DNA of 64,000 nucleotides from Scybalomonas sp905214925 (GTDB lineage Bacteria > Bacillota > Clostridia > Lachnospirales > Lachnospiraceae), in assembly GCA_905214925.1 (NCBI GenBank), contig CAJMOB010000009.1, forward strand, positions 1 through 64,000, given 5' to 3'. Positions 6,776-16,311 of the stretch are shown here, piece by piece; position 1 is the first letter of the stretch; the number at the start of each line of letters is the position of its first letter. A model generated the notes under the pieces. It searched no databases. It worked only from the letters and a program-made list of their open reading frames with translations, and was not told the DNA's origin. The translations under genes and the position numbers were made by a program.

Positions 6776-8152
6776 ATGATAACAGCAAGAATTCAATCGA
6801 TTCGGCAAGATCATGCCTTTTTGAAAAAGACGATCTTGTTGGCAGGTCCAGTTGCTATCCAAGGCTTTTTAAATAATATTTTAAATATGATCGATAGTTT
6901 AATGATTGGATCATTAGGAGAAACACCAATAGCGGCAGTAGGACTTGCGAATAAAGTATTTTTTGTTTTTTCTTTATTATGTTTTGGAATTTGTAGTGGT
7001 TCTGGAGTGTTAAGTTCTCAATATTGGGGAACAAAGGACATAAAAAGTATAAAAAAGGTATTAGGAATTTCGTTAATTTTTGGTGTGATAGGTTCTTTCA
7101 TTATTGCAATACCATCGATTCTAGCACCGAAGATGGTTATGCGCATTTTTACACCAAATCAAGAGACCATTATGATAGGAGCTTCTTATCTTGGGATTGT
7201 TGCATTTTCCTATCCAATCAATGCGATTAGCCAATGTTATATTACAATTTTAAGAAGTATGAATCAGGTGAAGGTTCCAGTTATCATTAGCTTTTTATCT
7301 TTATTTGTGAATGCAGGTATTAACTATGTCTTGATTTTTGGAAAGTTTGGTATGCCACAATTAGGCGCACCAGGAGCCGCAATTGGAACTTTAGTTGCAA
7401 GAATTTTTGAATGTCTTGCGATTTTAGCAGTTTTACATATTCAAAGGCATTCGTTAGTTGGAAAAATAACAGAGCTATTTCGTTTTGAAAGCCGTTTTGT
7501 TATGCGTTTTATAAGGACAGCATTACCAGTTATTGCAAATGAATTTATGTGGGGATTAGGTGTGACTATGTATTCTCTTGTCTATGGAAGAATGGGAGAT
7601 AATGCAGTTGCTGCTATTACAATTACACAGACATTTGAACAGCTGTTTAGTGTGGTATTTCAAAGTATTTCTGCATCCACTGCGGTGATTCTTGGAAATG
7701 AGTTAGGGGCAGGAAGACTTTATAAGGCAGAAGAATATGCAAAGAATTTTATGTTTATGCAAGTGGTGCTTACTATTTTTGTTGGTAGTATTCTTTACTT
7801 TATGAGATGGCCAATTATTAGCCTCTATAACGTAACACCAGAAGTTGGAAGATATGTAGCACTTTGCTTTATTTCTTTTATTTGTTATATGCCATCTAAG
7901 ATGTTTAATTATGTTAATATTGTTGGTGTTTTAAGAAGTGGAGGGGATACCATTTCCTGTCTGATACTTGACACGACAGGAGTTTGGTGCATTGGGATTC
8001 CAATGGCTGTTTTAGGAGGGCTTATTTTAAAAGCTCCCATTTACATCGTTTATGCGATGGTTTTATCAGAAGAGATTTATAAAACAATTTTTGGATTTCT
8101 TCGTTACAAAAAGAAAAAATGGCTTTGCAATTTAGTAATGCAAGAAGAGTAG
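6776..8152 (+). CDS. MATE family efflux transporter
   Basis: 458 residues with about twelve hydrophobic segments arranged as two MatE repeats. The N-terminal repeat starts with LLAGPVAIQGFLNNILNMID and VGLANKVFFVF. The second begins near residue 245 with ALPVIANEFMWGLGVTMYS, followed by GDNAVAAITITQTFEQLF. MATE proteins export cationic drugs or metabolites using Na+ or H+ gradients; no substrate can be read here. The ribosome binding site is GGGAGAGAG. queH follows by 19 bases with no terminator between, so the two are probably co-transcribed although functionally unrelated. Confidence 0.92.
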   Translation: MITARIQSIRQDHAFLKKTILLAGPVAIQGFLNNILNMIDSLMIGSLGETPIAAVGLANKVFFVFSLLCFGICSGSGVLSSQYWGTKDIKSIKKVLGISLIFGVIGSFIIAIPSILAPKMVMRIFTPNQETIMIGASYLGIVAFSYPINAISQCYITILRSMNQVKVPVIISFLSLFVNAGINYVLIFGKFGMPQLGAPGAAIGTLVARIFECLAILAVLHIQRHSLVGKITELFRFESRFVMRFIRTALPVIANEFMWGLGVTMYSLVYGRMGDNAVAAITITQTFEQLFSVVFQSISASTAVILGNELGAGRLYKAEEYAKNFMFMQVVLTIFVGSILYFMRWPIISLYNVTPEVGRYVALCFISFICYMPSKMFNYVNIVGVLRSGGDTISCLILDTTGVWCIGIPMAVLGGLILKAPIYIVYAMVLSEEIYKTIFGFLRYKKKKWLCNLVMQEE

Positions 8153-8171
8153 CCATAGAAAGGATAAGCGT

Positions 8172-8834
8172 ATGAATCGTAATTATCAAAAGGAATTAGA
8201 TCGTCTTTTAGATACAATGGAAAAAGAAAATAAAGTTCCCACTTTGTTACTTCATAGTTGTTGTGCTCCGTGCAGTAGTTATATTTTAGAATATTTGTCT
8301 CAATATTTTGCGATTACTGTTTTTTATTATAATCCAAATATATTTCCAGAGTTAGAATATCATCATAGGGTACAAGAGCAACAGGAATTTATTGCGAAAA
8401 TTCCACAAAAATACCCGATCCAATTTGTAGAAGGGGTTTATGACACAAAACGATTTTATGACACAGTAAGAGGACATGAAGCGGATCCAGAAGGTGGAGA
8501 ACGTTGTTATCATTGTTATGAACTGCGATTAAGAGAGGCTATGGAAGTGGCAGAGGAAGGTGGATTTGATTATTACACGACCTCTCTTTCCATTAGTCCT
8601 TACAAAAATGCAAAATGGTTAAATGAAATTGGAGAACGCTTATCTGAGGGAAAAAAAGTAAAATATTTGCCATCGGATTTTAAAAAGAAAAATGGCTATA
8701 AGCGTTCCGTAGAATTATCATCGGAATATGGTATGTATCGTCAAGATTATTGTGGTTGCGTCTATTCTATGGCAGAGAGAGATGCACAAAAAAGAAAAGC
8801 AGAGTTTCAAAAGACGATGGAACAAAAAGAATAG
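8172..8834 (+). CDS. queH: Epoxyqueuosine reductase QueH
   Basis: 220 residues of the DUF208/QueH family, the non-homologous replacement for QueG in the last step of queuosine synthesis in tRNA. Diagnostic cysteines are visible: LLLHSCCAPCSSYILEYL near residue 25 (CCxxC), GERCYHCYELRL near 115 (CxxC) and QDYCGCVYS near 193 (CGC). These bind an iron-sulfur cluster and a second metal in the known enzyme. YNPNIFPELEYHHR and TTSLSISPYKN are also family signatures. The ribosome binding site AAAGGA precedes ATG. A strong terminator follows. Confidence 0.93.
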   Translation: MNRNYQKELDRLLDTMEKENKVPTLLLHSCCAPCSSYILEYLSQYFAITVFYYNPNIFPELEYHHRVQEQQEFIAKIPQKYPIQFVEGVYDTKRFYDTVRGHEADPEGGERCYHCYELRLREAMEVAEEGGFDYYTTSLSISPYKNAKWLNEIGERLSEGKKVKYLPSDFKKKNGYKRSVELSSEYGMYRQDYCGCVYSMAERDAQKRKAEFQKTMEQKE

Positions 8835-8843
8835 AAGTTGAAA

Positions 8844-8900
8844 AGAAAAACTTTCGTAAAAACAAGGAACGTCTTGTTTGAGGGGAGTTTTTCTTTTTTT
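8844..8900 (+). terminator. Two-tier terminator after queH
   Basis: Outer stem AGAAAAACT/AGTTTTTCT and inner stem AAACAAG/CTTGTTT are both perfect, followed by a T tract. Confidence 0.85.
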
Positions 8901-8941
8901 ATTTATACAAAGACAACGGGACATGCCGAAGCATTTATATT
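8901..8941 (+). repeat. Repeat family A, truncated copy A1
   Basis: The motif ACAAAGACAACGGGACATG matches the 5' half of the full copies at 38927 and 53789 and the half copy at 61491. It follows a terminator directly, as the copies at 38927 and 61491 do. No 3' half is present. Confidence 0.5.
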
Positions 8942-9135
8942 ATAGAAAAAATAATCAAGTTATTTAAAACAAGAAATAGTGATTGTCATTAGGGCATTGC
9001 TATCTTTTACCATAAAGATAACACAGATCGATGCAGAAAAACGGATTTGACGCATAAAATTTGTGTAAAATTCTGAAAATAGATTGATTAATCTAATGAA
9101 AAAAAGGATTTGTCATTTTTTTTTAAGGAAACTAC

Positions 9136-9164
9136 TTGTGCCAAAAAAAAATTTGTGTTAGAAT
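9136..9164 (+). promoter_or_regulatory. Promoter of carBA
   Basis: TTGTGC (9136-9141), 17 bases, TAGAAT (9159-9164). The predicted leader is about 215 bases long. Nothing else is recognised between 8942 and this promoter. Confidence 0.6.
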
Positions 9165-9170
9165 TTTTAC

Positions 9171-9385
9171 AATTTGAAAGAAAGATAACGCCGTGGGAAT
9201 AAATATGGAAAAAGTCCATATTCTATTTTCTAGGGTAAGTGTCTTTTTTTTTTGCGGAAAAGTATGAGCCGAACTTGGTAATGCTTTTTCATGTGAGAAA
9301 TTTTAAAGGGATTTCGACACTGAAACAATAGAACAAATAAATAAGATTTATTATATTCAATAGCAATGATGGAGGTATCAAAATA
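9171..9385 (+). promoter_or_regulatory. Long structured leader of carBA, class not recognised
   Basis: The leader contains a perfect hairpin AATATGGA-AAAAG-TCCATATT (9202-9222), the flanking motifs CGCCGTGGG and CTAGGGTAAG, a ten-base T run near 9244-9253, and GAGCCGAACTTGGTAATGC downstream. The length and structure suggest transcript-level control such as attenuation or a riboswitch. It does not match the PyrR or other RNA classes I can recall. The gene's own ribosome binding site is GGAGGT. Confidence 0.4.
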
Positions 9386-12300
9386 ATGCCAAAGAATAAG
9401 GACATTAAAAAAGTTTTAGTAATTGGTTCAGGACCTATTATTATCGGACAGGCGGCAGAATTCGATTATGCAGGAACACAGGCTTGCCGTGCCTTAAAAG
9501 AAGAAGGAGTAGAGGTAGTGCTTGTAAACTCCAACCCTGCAACTATTATGACAGATAAAAATATTGCCGATAAAGTATATATTGAACCTCTTGACATTGA
9601 AGTTGTAAAGAAGATCATGCTGAAAGAAAAACCAGACAGCATTCTTCCTACACTAGGTGGACAGGCAGCGCTTAATATTGCCATGGAATTAGAAGAGACA
9701 GGATTTTTAAAAGAAAATAATATCCGTCTCATTGGTACAACATCTATGACAATTAAAAAAGCCGAAGATCGTCAGGAATTTAAAACAACAATGGAAAAAA
9801 TTGGGGAGCCAATCGCAGCTTCTACTGTTGTAACAAACATCGAAGATGGTCTTGCCTTTGTAGAAAAGATCGGATATCCAATTGTACTTCGTCCAGCTTA
9901 CACAATGGGTGGAAGCGGTGGTGGTATCGCTGCCAATGAAGAAGAATTTGTAGAAATTTTAGAGAACGGACTTCGTCTAAGCCGCGTTGGACAAGTATTA
10001 GTAGAGCGTTGTATTGCTGGTTGGAAAGAAATCGAATACGAAGTAATGCGTGACGCCAATGGAACTTGTATTACAATCTGTAATATGGAAAATATTGACC
10101 CAGTTGGTGTTCATACAGGAGATAGTATTGTTGTAGCTCCAACACAGACATTAAGCGATAAAGAACATCAGATGCTCCGTACTTCTGCGTTAAAAATCAT
10201 CGATGAATTAAACATCACAGGTGGATGTAACGTACAGTATGCTTTAAATCCACATTCTTTTGAATACTGTGTTATCGAAGTAAATCCTCGTGTTAGCCGT
10301 TCTTCTGCACTTGCTTCAAAAGCAACGGGTTATCCAATTGCAAAAGTAACAGCGAAAATTGCTCTTGGATATCACTTAGATGAAATTTTAAATGCGGTTA
10401 CAGGAAAGACATATGCAAGTTTTGAACCAGCGCTTGATTATTGTGTTGTAAAATTCCCAAGACTTCCATTTGATAAGTTTATCTCTGCTAAGAGAACACT
10501 TACAACACAGATGAAGGCAACTGGAGAAGTTATGAGTATTTGTACAAACTTCGAAAGTGCATTGATGAAATCTCTTCGTTCTTTAGAACAACATGTGGAT
10601 AGCTTAATCCATGGAGATTATTCAAACGATAGCGATGAAGATATTATCGAAAAACTTCACCGTGTAGATGATAGACGTATCTTTGTAGTAGCAGAAGCAT
10701 TAAGAAGAGGAATTTCTATCGAAAGAATCAATGAAATTACAAAGATCGACCCTTGGTTCTTAGATAAAATTCTTATCTTAGTAGAAGCTGAAAATGAAAT
10801 GAAAGAAAAAGGACTTACAAGAGAAGTTCTTGAAAAAGCAAAACGTTTAGAATTCCCAGATAACGTCATTGCAAACTTAGTTGGAAAAACAGAAGAAGAA
10901 GTAAAAGCAATGCGTTATGAATATGGTATTATTCCAGCGTATAAAGTAGTAGATACTTGTGCAGCAGAGTTTGAGGCACAGACACCATATTACTATTCTT
11001 GCTATGGAAGCGAAAATGAAGTGGCAGAAACAAAAGACAAAAAGAAAATTTTAGTTCTTGGATCTGGACCAATTCGTATCGGACAGGGAATTGAATTCGA
11101 TTTCTGCTCCGTACACAGTGTGTGGGCGTTTAAAGCACAAGGATATGAAACAATTATCGTAAATAACAACCCAGAAACTGTATCCACAGACTTTGATATT
11201 GCGGATAAGCTTTATTTTGAACCATTGACAGCAGAAGATGTAGAAGCCATTGTAAACTTAGAAAAACCAGATGGTGCTGTTGTTCAGTTCGGTGGACAAA
11301 CTGCCATTAAATTAACAGAAGCACTTCTTAAAATGGGCGTAAATATTTTAGGAACAAGTGCAGAAAATGTAGATGCAGCAGAAGATAGAGAATTATTTGA
11401 TGCTATCTTAGAAGAATGTTGTATTCCAAGACCAAAGGGAACAACAGTCTTTACTTGTGAAGAAGCATTAAAAGCAGCTCATGAACTTGGCTATCCAGTG
11501 CTTGTAAGACCTTCTTACGTTCTTGGTGGACAGGGAATGCAGATTGCGATTTCTGATGAAGATATCATTGAATTTATGGGAATCATTAATCGTACGGTAC
11601 AAGAACATCCAATTCTTGTTGACAAATATTTAATGGGAAAAGAAGTGGAAGTCGATGCGGTATGTGATGGAGAAGATATCGTAATTCCAGGTATTATGGA
11701 ACACGTAGAAAGAGCAGGTATTCACTCAGGTGATAGTATTTCTGTTTATCCAGCACAGAGCATTTCTCCAAAGATTAAACGTGTTATCGAAGATTATACA
11801 AGAAAACTTGCACGTTCCTTACATGTCATTGGACTTATTAATATTCAGTTTATTGTACATGAAGATGAAGTGTATGTAATCGAAGTAAATCCACGTTCTT
11901 CTCGTACCGTACCTTATATCAGTAAGGTAACAGGAATTCCAATCGTTGATTTAGCGGCTCGTGTTATGACAGGAAGCAAAATCAAAGACTTAGGATATAC
12001 ACCAGGACTTCAAAAAGAGTCAGAATACTTTGCAATTAAAATGCCAGTGTTCTCCTTTGAAAAACTTCGTGGTGCCGAAATCACATTAGGACCAGAAATG
12101 AAATCAACAGGAGAGTGTTTAGGTATCTCAAAAGACTATAACGAAGCATTATATAAAGCCTTCTTAGGAGCAGGTGTTCGTCTTCCAAAACATAAGAAGA
12201 TGGTAATTACAGTAAAAGATTCCGATAAATTGGAAGCGGTTGAGATTGGAAGACGTTTTGAAGCATTAGGATATACCATTTACTCTACAAAGAATACAGC

Positions 12301-12601
12301 AAGAGTATTAAATGAAAATGGCGTTCATGCAAAAACAGTAAATAAAATTGAAGAACCAGCTCCAACACTTCTTGACTTAATTTTAGGACATGAAATTGAC
12401 CTTGTTATTGATACTCCATCTCAAGGAATTGATAGAAGTAAAGATGGTTTCTTAATTCGTCGCCATGCCATTGAAACAGGTGTTACTTGTTTAACATCTC
12501 TTGATACAGCAAATGCACTTTTAACAAGTCTTGAGACATCAAACTTAGCGGAACTTTCCATCGTAGATATTGCAGAAATTGATTCTGTGGAAGAACAATA
12601 A
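9386..12601 (+). CDS. carB: Carbamoyl-phosphate synthase large subunit
   Basis: 1071 residues, full length for the family. Two homologous ATP-grasp synthetase halves start with LVIGSGPIIIGQAAEFDYAG (about residue 11) and LVLGSGPIRIGQGIEFDFC (about 558). An oligomerisation segment lies between them, and a methylglyoxal-synthase-like allosteric domain forms the last ~130 residues. The ATP-binding motifs PAYTMGGSGGGIA and PSYVLGGQGMQIA are intact, as are EVNPRVSRSSALASKATGYP and EVNPRSSRTVPYISKVTG. It makes carbamoyl phosphate from bicarbonate, ATP and ammonia channelled from CarA, for pyrimidine and arginine synthesis. carA follows 48 bases later, the reverse of the usual carA-carB order. Confidence 0.97.
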   Translation: MPKNKDIKKVLVIGSGPIIIGQAAEFDYAGTQACRALKEEGVEVVLVNSNPATIMTDKNIADKVYIEPLDIEVVKKIMLKEKPDSILPTLGGQAALNIAMELEETGFLKENNIRLIGTTSMTIKKAEDRQEFKTTMEKIGEPIAASTVVTNIEDGLAFVEKIGYPIVLRPAYTMGGSGGGIAANEEEFVEILENGLRLSRVGQVLVERCIAGWKEIEYEVMRDANGTCITICNMENIDPVGVHTGDSIVVAPTQTLSDKEHQMLRTSALKIIDELNITGGCNVQYALNPHSFEYCVIEVNPRVSRSSALASKATGYPIAKVTAKIALGYHLDEILNAVTGKTYASFEPALDYCVVKFPRLPFDKFISAKRTLTTQMKATGEVMSICTNFESALMKSLRSLEQHVDSLIHGDYSNDSDEDIIEKLHRVDDRRIFVVAEALRRGISIERINEITKIDPWFLDKILILVEAENEMKEKGLTREVLEKAKRLEFPDNVIANLVGKTEEEVKAMRYEYGIIPAYKVVDTCAAEFEAQTPYYYSCYGSENEVAETKDKKKILVLGSGPIRIGQGIEFDFCSVHSVWAFKAQGYETIIVNNNPETVSTDFDIADKLYFEPLTAEDVEAIVNLEKPDGAVVQFGGQTAIKLTEALLKMGVNILGTSAENVDAAEDRELFDAILEECCIPRPKGTTVFTCEEALKAAHELGYPVLVRPSYVLGGQGMQIAISDEDIIEFMGIINRTVQEHPILVDKYLMGKEVEVDAVCDGEDIVIPGIMEHVERAGIHSGDSISVYPAQSISPKIKRVIEDYTRKLARSLHVIGLINIQFIVHEDEVYVIEVNPRSSRTVPYISKVTGIPIVDLAARVMTGSKIKDLGYTPGLQKESEYFAIKMPVFSFEKLRGAEITLGPEMKSTGECLGISKDYNEALYKAFLGAGVRLPKHKKMVITVKDSDKLEAVEIGRRFEALGYTIYSTKNTARVLNENGVHAKTVNKIEEPAPTLLDLILGHEIDLVIDTPSQGIDRSKDGFLIRRHAIETGVTCLTSLDTANALLTSLETSNLAELSIVDIAEIDSVEEQ

Positions 12602-12649
12602 GGAACAGGAAAACAAAAGAGCATTAGATAGGATAGAAAGGAACTTTAT

Positions 12650-13774
12650 ATGAACGCATATTTAATTTTAGAAGACGGAACAGTATTAAAAGGAAAGAGC
12701 TTTGGAGCAGTAAAAGAAGTGATTAGCGAGATCGTATTCAATACTTCTATGACTGGGTATTTAGAAGTGTTAACAGACCCTTCTTATGCTGGACAAGCGG
12801 TTACTATGACATATCCATTAATTGGAAATTATGGTGTTTGCAAAGAGGATATGGAATCAAAAAGACCATGGTGTGATGCTATGATCGTTCGCGAAGTATC
12901 AAGAAGAGCCAGCAACTTTAGAAATGATGAATCTTTAATTTCTTTTATGGAGCAAAATGAAATTCCTGGTATTGAAGGAATTGATACTCGTGCTCTTACA
13001 AGAATTTTAAGAGAAAAAGGTACAATGAACGGAATGATTACAACAAATGAGAACTTCAATTTAGATGAAGTTCTCCCAAAAATCCGCGAATATTGTGTTA
13101 CAGGTGTTGTAAAAGCAACTTCTTGTACAGAAGCTTATAAGCCAGAATTAAATGATAAAACATGGAATGGGATTCATCCACTTCCATATCGTGCAGAAAG
13201 ACCATACAAAGTTGCTTTAATGGACTTTGGTGCAAAAGATAACATCGCTCAGTCTTTATTAAAAATGGGCTGTGATGTTACCGTTTATCCACAAGATACA
13301 AAAGCAGAGACTATTTTAAAAGAAAATCCAGATGGAATTATGTTATCCAATGGGCCTGGAGATCCAAAGGAATGTGTAGAGATTATTGAAGAATTAAAGA
13401 AATTATATGCATCCGATGTTACAATTTTTGCTATTTGTTTAGGACATCAGCTTATGGCATTAGCAACAGGTGCTGATACAGAAAAAATGCGTTATGGACA
13501 TCGTGGAGCAAACCATCCAGTAAAAGATACAAAAACTGGAAAGGTATATATTTCCACACAAAACCATGGATATGTTGTAAAAGAAGATTCTCTTGATAAA
13601 AACGTAGCAGTGCCAGCTTTTTATAATGTAAATGATAAAACAATTGAGGGACTTCGTTATGTTGGAAAGAATATTTTAACCGTACAGTTCCACCCAGAAG
13701 CTTGCGCAGGTCCAAAAGATTCTGAATTCTTATTTGGCCAATTTATCGATATGATGAAAATGGCACAAAAATAA
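12650..13774 (+). CDS. carA: Carbamoyl-phosphate synthase small (glutaminase) subunit
   Basis: 374 residues. The N-terminal CPSase_sm_chain domain begins YLILEDGTVLKGKSFGA and contains FNTSMTGYLEVLTDPSYAGQ. The C-terminal class I glutamine amidotransferase domain has the nucleophile Cys in FAICLGHQLMA (about residue 263), and the His/Glu of the triad in VQFHPEACAGP. It hydrolyses glutamine and feeds ammonia to CarB. AGAAAGGAAC precedes ATG. It is the second gene of the carBA transcript and is followed by a clear terminator. Confidence 0.96.
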   Translation: MNAYLILEDGTVLKGKSFGAVKEVISEIVFNTSMTGYLEVLTDPSYAGQAVTMTYPLIGNYGVCKEDMESKRPWCDAMIVREVSRRASNFRNDESLISFMEQNEIPGIEGIDTRALTRILREKGTMNGMITTNENFNLDEVLPKIREYCVTGVVKATSCTEAYKPELNDKTWNGIHPLPYRAERPYKVALMDFGAKDNIAQSLLKMGCDVTVYPQDTKAETILKENPDGIMLSNGPGDPKECVEIIEELKKLYASDVTIFAICLGHQLMALATGADTEKMRYGHRGANHPVKDTKTGKVYISTQNHGYVVKEDSLDKNVAVPAFYNVNDKTIEGLRYVGKNILTVQFHPEACAGPKDSEFLFGQFIDMMKMAQK

Positions 13775-13803
13775 ATAATTAAAATATTAAGTAAGGCAAG
13801 GAG

Positions 13804-13838
13804 GCCAATCATGACAGCACAGTCATGGTTGGCTTTTT
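13804..13838 (+). terminator. Terminator of carBA
   Basis: GCCAATCATGAC and GTCATGGTTGGC pair with one wobble around AGCACA, then TTTTTG. Confidence 0.85.
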
Positions 13839-13922
13839 GTCGTTTTTAGCTTCCTTTTTTGTTTCCAATAATTCTAGAATAAGGAGAAGAAAAAAGGAAA
13901 TAGTAAGAAAATAATGTATGAT

Positions 13923-13950
13923 TGACAAGAAATAAGAAACTTGTTAAGAT
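13923..13950 (+). promoter_or_regulatory. Promoter of dapF-dapL
   Basis: TTGACA (13923-13928), 16 bases, TAAGAT (13945-13950). Transcription would start inside the upstream in-frame extension, which supports the internal dapF start at 14009. Confidence 0.7.
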
Positions 13951-14008
13951 TTGCATAAATATGTCAGAAATAGACATGGCTACAAAAGAGTTCAGGAGGA
14001 TATTTAGA

Positions 14009-14839
14009 ATGAAGTTTACGAAGATGCAGGGATTAGGAAATGATTACGTCTATGTAAATTGTTTGGAAGAAGTGGTAAAAAATCCAAAAGAAGTCGCAAG
14101 GAAAGTAAGCGATCGTCATTTTGGAATCGGAAGCGATGGACTTATTTTAATTAAGCCTTCGGATAAAGCCGATTTTTTTATGGAAATGTATAATGCGGAC
14201 GGTTCTCAATCTGAAATGTGTGGTAATGGAATTCGTTGTGTTGGAAAATATGTCTATGATTTTGGTTTAACAAAGAAAACCGAAGTTGCAATTGATACGT
14301 TGGCAGGGATTAAGTATTTAACACTTCATGTAGAAAATGGAAAAGTGGCCACGGTAACGGTAGATATGGGAATGCCGATTTTAAAGGCAAAAGAAATTCC
14401 TGTTCAGTGTGAAGAAGAACAATTTATTAATCAAAAAGTAAAGGCTTTAGGGAAAACATATTGTATGACCGCCGTTTCTATGGGAAATCCTCATGGCGTT
14501 ATTTTTGTAGAGGATGTGAAAAATTTTCCTGTCCATGAGGTTGGAAAGGTATTAGAAGTCCATGAAATTTTTCCAAAGAGAGCCAATATTGAATTTTTAG
14601 AAATTCTTGATAAAAAGACTGCGAATATGCGAGTATGGGAGCGTGGTTCAGGGGAGACATTAGCTTGTGGAACAGGGACTTGTGCTAGTGTTGTAGCAGG
14701 AGTTTTAAATGGAAAGTTAGAGAAAGAAGTGCTTGTTCATTTATTAGGTGGCGATCTATTTATTGAATGGAAGGAAGATAATCATGTCTATATGACAGGG
14801 GCTGCCACAACAGTATTTACAGGAGAAATAGAGATTTAA
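14009..14839 (+). CDS. dapF: Diaminopimelate epimerase
   Basis: 276 residues from ATG 14009, which follows AGGAGGA by eight bases; an in-frame extension back to 13922 would overlap the promoter. The start MKFTKMQGLGNDYVYV is typical. The two catalytic cysteines lie in EMCGNGIRCVGKY (about residue 71) and LACGTGTCASVVAG (about 220), and ERGSGETLACGTG is the family signature. The enzyme interconverts LL- and meso-diaminopimelate for lysine and peptidoglycan synthesis. dapL follows by 47 bases, so substrate production and epimerisation are co-transcribed. Confidence 0.96.
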   Translation: MKFTKMQGLGNDYVYVNCLEEVVKNPKEVARKVSDRHFGIGSDGLILIKPSDKADFFMEMYNADGSQSEMCGNGIRCVGKYVYDFGLTKKTEVAIDTLAGIKYLTLHVENGKVATVTVDMGMPILKAKEIPVQCEEEQFINQKVKALGKTYCMTAVSMGNPHGVIFVEDVKNFPVHEVGKVLEVHEIFPKRANIEFLEILDKKTANMRVWERGSGETLACGTGTCASVVAGVLNGKLEKEVLVHLLGGDLFIEWKEDNHVYMTGAATTVFTGEIEI

Positions 14840-14886
14840 GAGGATTAAAAAAGAGGGCTTATTTTTAAAAGAAAAGGAGAAAGAAT

Positions 14887-16101
14887 ATGTATCAAATCAA
14901 TGACAATTATTTGAAATTACCAGGAAGTTATTTATTTTCCAACATTGCAAAAAAAGTGAATGCATTCCAAGAGATGAACAAAGAGAAGGAAATTATTCGT
15001 CTTGGTATTGGAGATGTAACACAGCCCCTTGTGCCAGCTATTATTGAAGCGCTTCATAAGGCGGTGGATGAAATGGGAAATGCACAAACCTTTCATGGAT
15101 ATGCACCAGATCTTGGGTATGAATTTTTAAGAAATGCCATAGCAAAAAATGACTATGAAAAAAGAGGGGCTGAAATTTTTGCAGATGAGATTTTTATCAG
15201 TGATGGTGCAAAAAGTGATTCTGCAAATATTCAAGAGATTTTTGGACCGGATAATAAAATAGCCGTTTGTGATCCTGTATATCCAGTGTATGTGGATAGC
15301 AATGTTATGGCAGGGCGTACAGGAGTTTATGATCCAAAAACAGAAATGTGGAGTGACGTTATTTATATGCCATGTGTAGCAGAAAATAATTTTGTTCCAG
15401 AGCTTCCAAAACAAACACCAGACTTGATCTATTTATGTTATCCAAATAACCCAACCGGTACAACGATTACAAAGGAGCAATTACAAGTATGGGTTGATTA
15501 TGCAAATAAAGTAGGTGCAATTATTATTTATGATGCCGCTTACGAAGCTTATATTTCAGAAGAAGATGTTCCACATACAATCTATGAATGTGAAGGAGCG
15601 AGAACTTGTGCGATTGAACTTCGTTCTTTTTCAAAAAATGCTGGTTTCACTGGTGTGCGACTCGGTGCAACTGTCGTTCCAAAAGAGATTAAGTGCAATG
15701 GAGTTACGTTACATTCTTTTTGGGCAAGACGTCATGGAACAAAATACAACGGAGCCCCTTATATTGTACAAAAGGCAGGAGAGGCTGTTTATACAGAAGC
15801 AGGACAAGCCCAGTTAAAAGAACAGATTGCTTACTATATGAAAAATGCTCATACCATTAAACAAGGATTAATAGATGCAGGATATGGTGTTGTAGGTGGG
15901 GTAAATGCACCGTATATTTGGTTAAAGACGCCAGACAATATGACTTCTTGGGATTTCTTTGATTATTTATTAGAAAAAGCAAATGTAGTTGGTACTCCAG
16001 GCTCAGGATTTGGACCAAGTGGAGAAGGGTATTTTAGACTGACAGCATTTGGAAGTTATGAAAATACGTTAAAGGCCATTGAAAGAATTAAAAATTTATA
16101 A
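14887..16101 (+). CDS. dapL: LL-diaminopimelate aminotransferase
   Basis: 404 residues of class I/II PLP-dependent aminotransferases. It begins INDNYLKLPGSYLFSNIAKK, and RLGIGDVTQPLVPAI and FISDGAKSDSANIQ are specific to DapL rather than AspC or HisC. The PLP lysine is in ELRSFSKNAGFTGVRLG (about residue 249), and CYPNNPTGTTI carries the conserved Asn-Pro. It converts tetrahydrodipicolinate and glutamate directly to LL-diaminopimelate, bypassing the acyl-blocked route. With dapF it gives a two-gene route to meso-DAP. A strong terminator follows. Confidence 0.96.
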   Translation: MYQINDNYLKLPGSYLFSNIAKKVNAFQEMNKEKEIIRLGIGDVTQPLVPAIIEALHKAVDEMGNAQTFHGYAPDLGYEFLRNAIAKNDYEKRGAEIFADEIFISDGAKSDSANIQEIFGPDNKIAVCDPVYPVYVDSNVMAGRTGVYDPKTEMWSDVIYMPCVAENNFVPELPKQTPDLIYLCYPNNPTGTTITKEQLQVWVDYANKVGAIIIYDAAYEAYISEEDVPHTIYECEGARTCAIELRSFSKNAGFTGVRLGATVVPKEIKCNGVTLHSFWARRHGTKYNGAPYIVQKAGEAVYTEAGQAQLKEQIAYYMKNAHTIKQGLIDAGYGVVGGVNAPYIWLKTPDNMTSWDFFDYLLEKANVVGTPGSGFGPSGEGYFRLTAFGSYENTLKAIERIKNL

Positions 16102-16110
16102 AAAGCAAGA

Positions 16111-16146
16111 AAAAGGAGTTCAAAAGTTTTTTTGAACTCCTTTTTC
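16111..16146 (+). terminator. Terminator of dapF-dapL
   Basis: AAAAGGAGTTCAAA pairs with TTTGAACTCCTTTTT around a short loop. Confidence 0.9.
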
Positions 16147-16311
16147 TTTGTTTATAGTGTGTCGCCTATGGTTTCTCATAAATGTGCGAAAAATTTGTGA
16201 AAAAATTAGAGTTCTATAGAAAAAAATGGAAAATTCTTATATAATAATTTTATGGAATACTCTTTAAGAGAAAAAAGAAAAGAGAAACCAATAGGAGAAA
16301 GGAGAAATTCT

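Noticed and set aside
16145..16311. Start of the subtilase at ATG 16252
   Set aside because: It has no ribosome binding site and would put twenty residues before the signal peptide; TTG 16312 follows AAAGGAG at good spacing.
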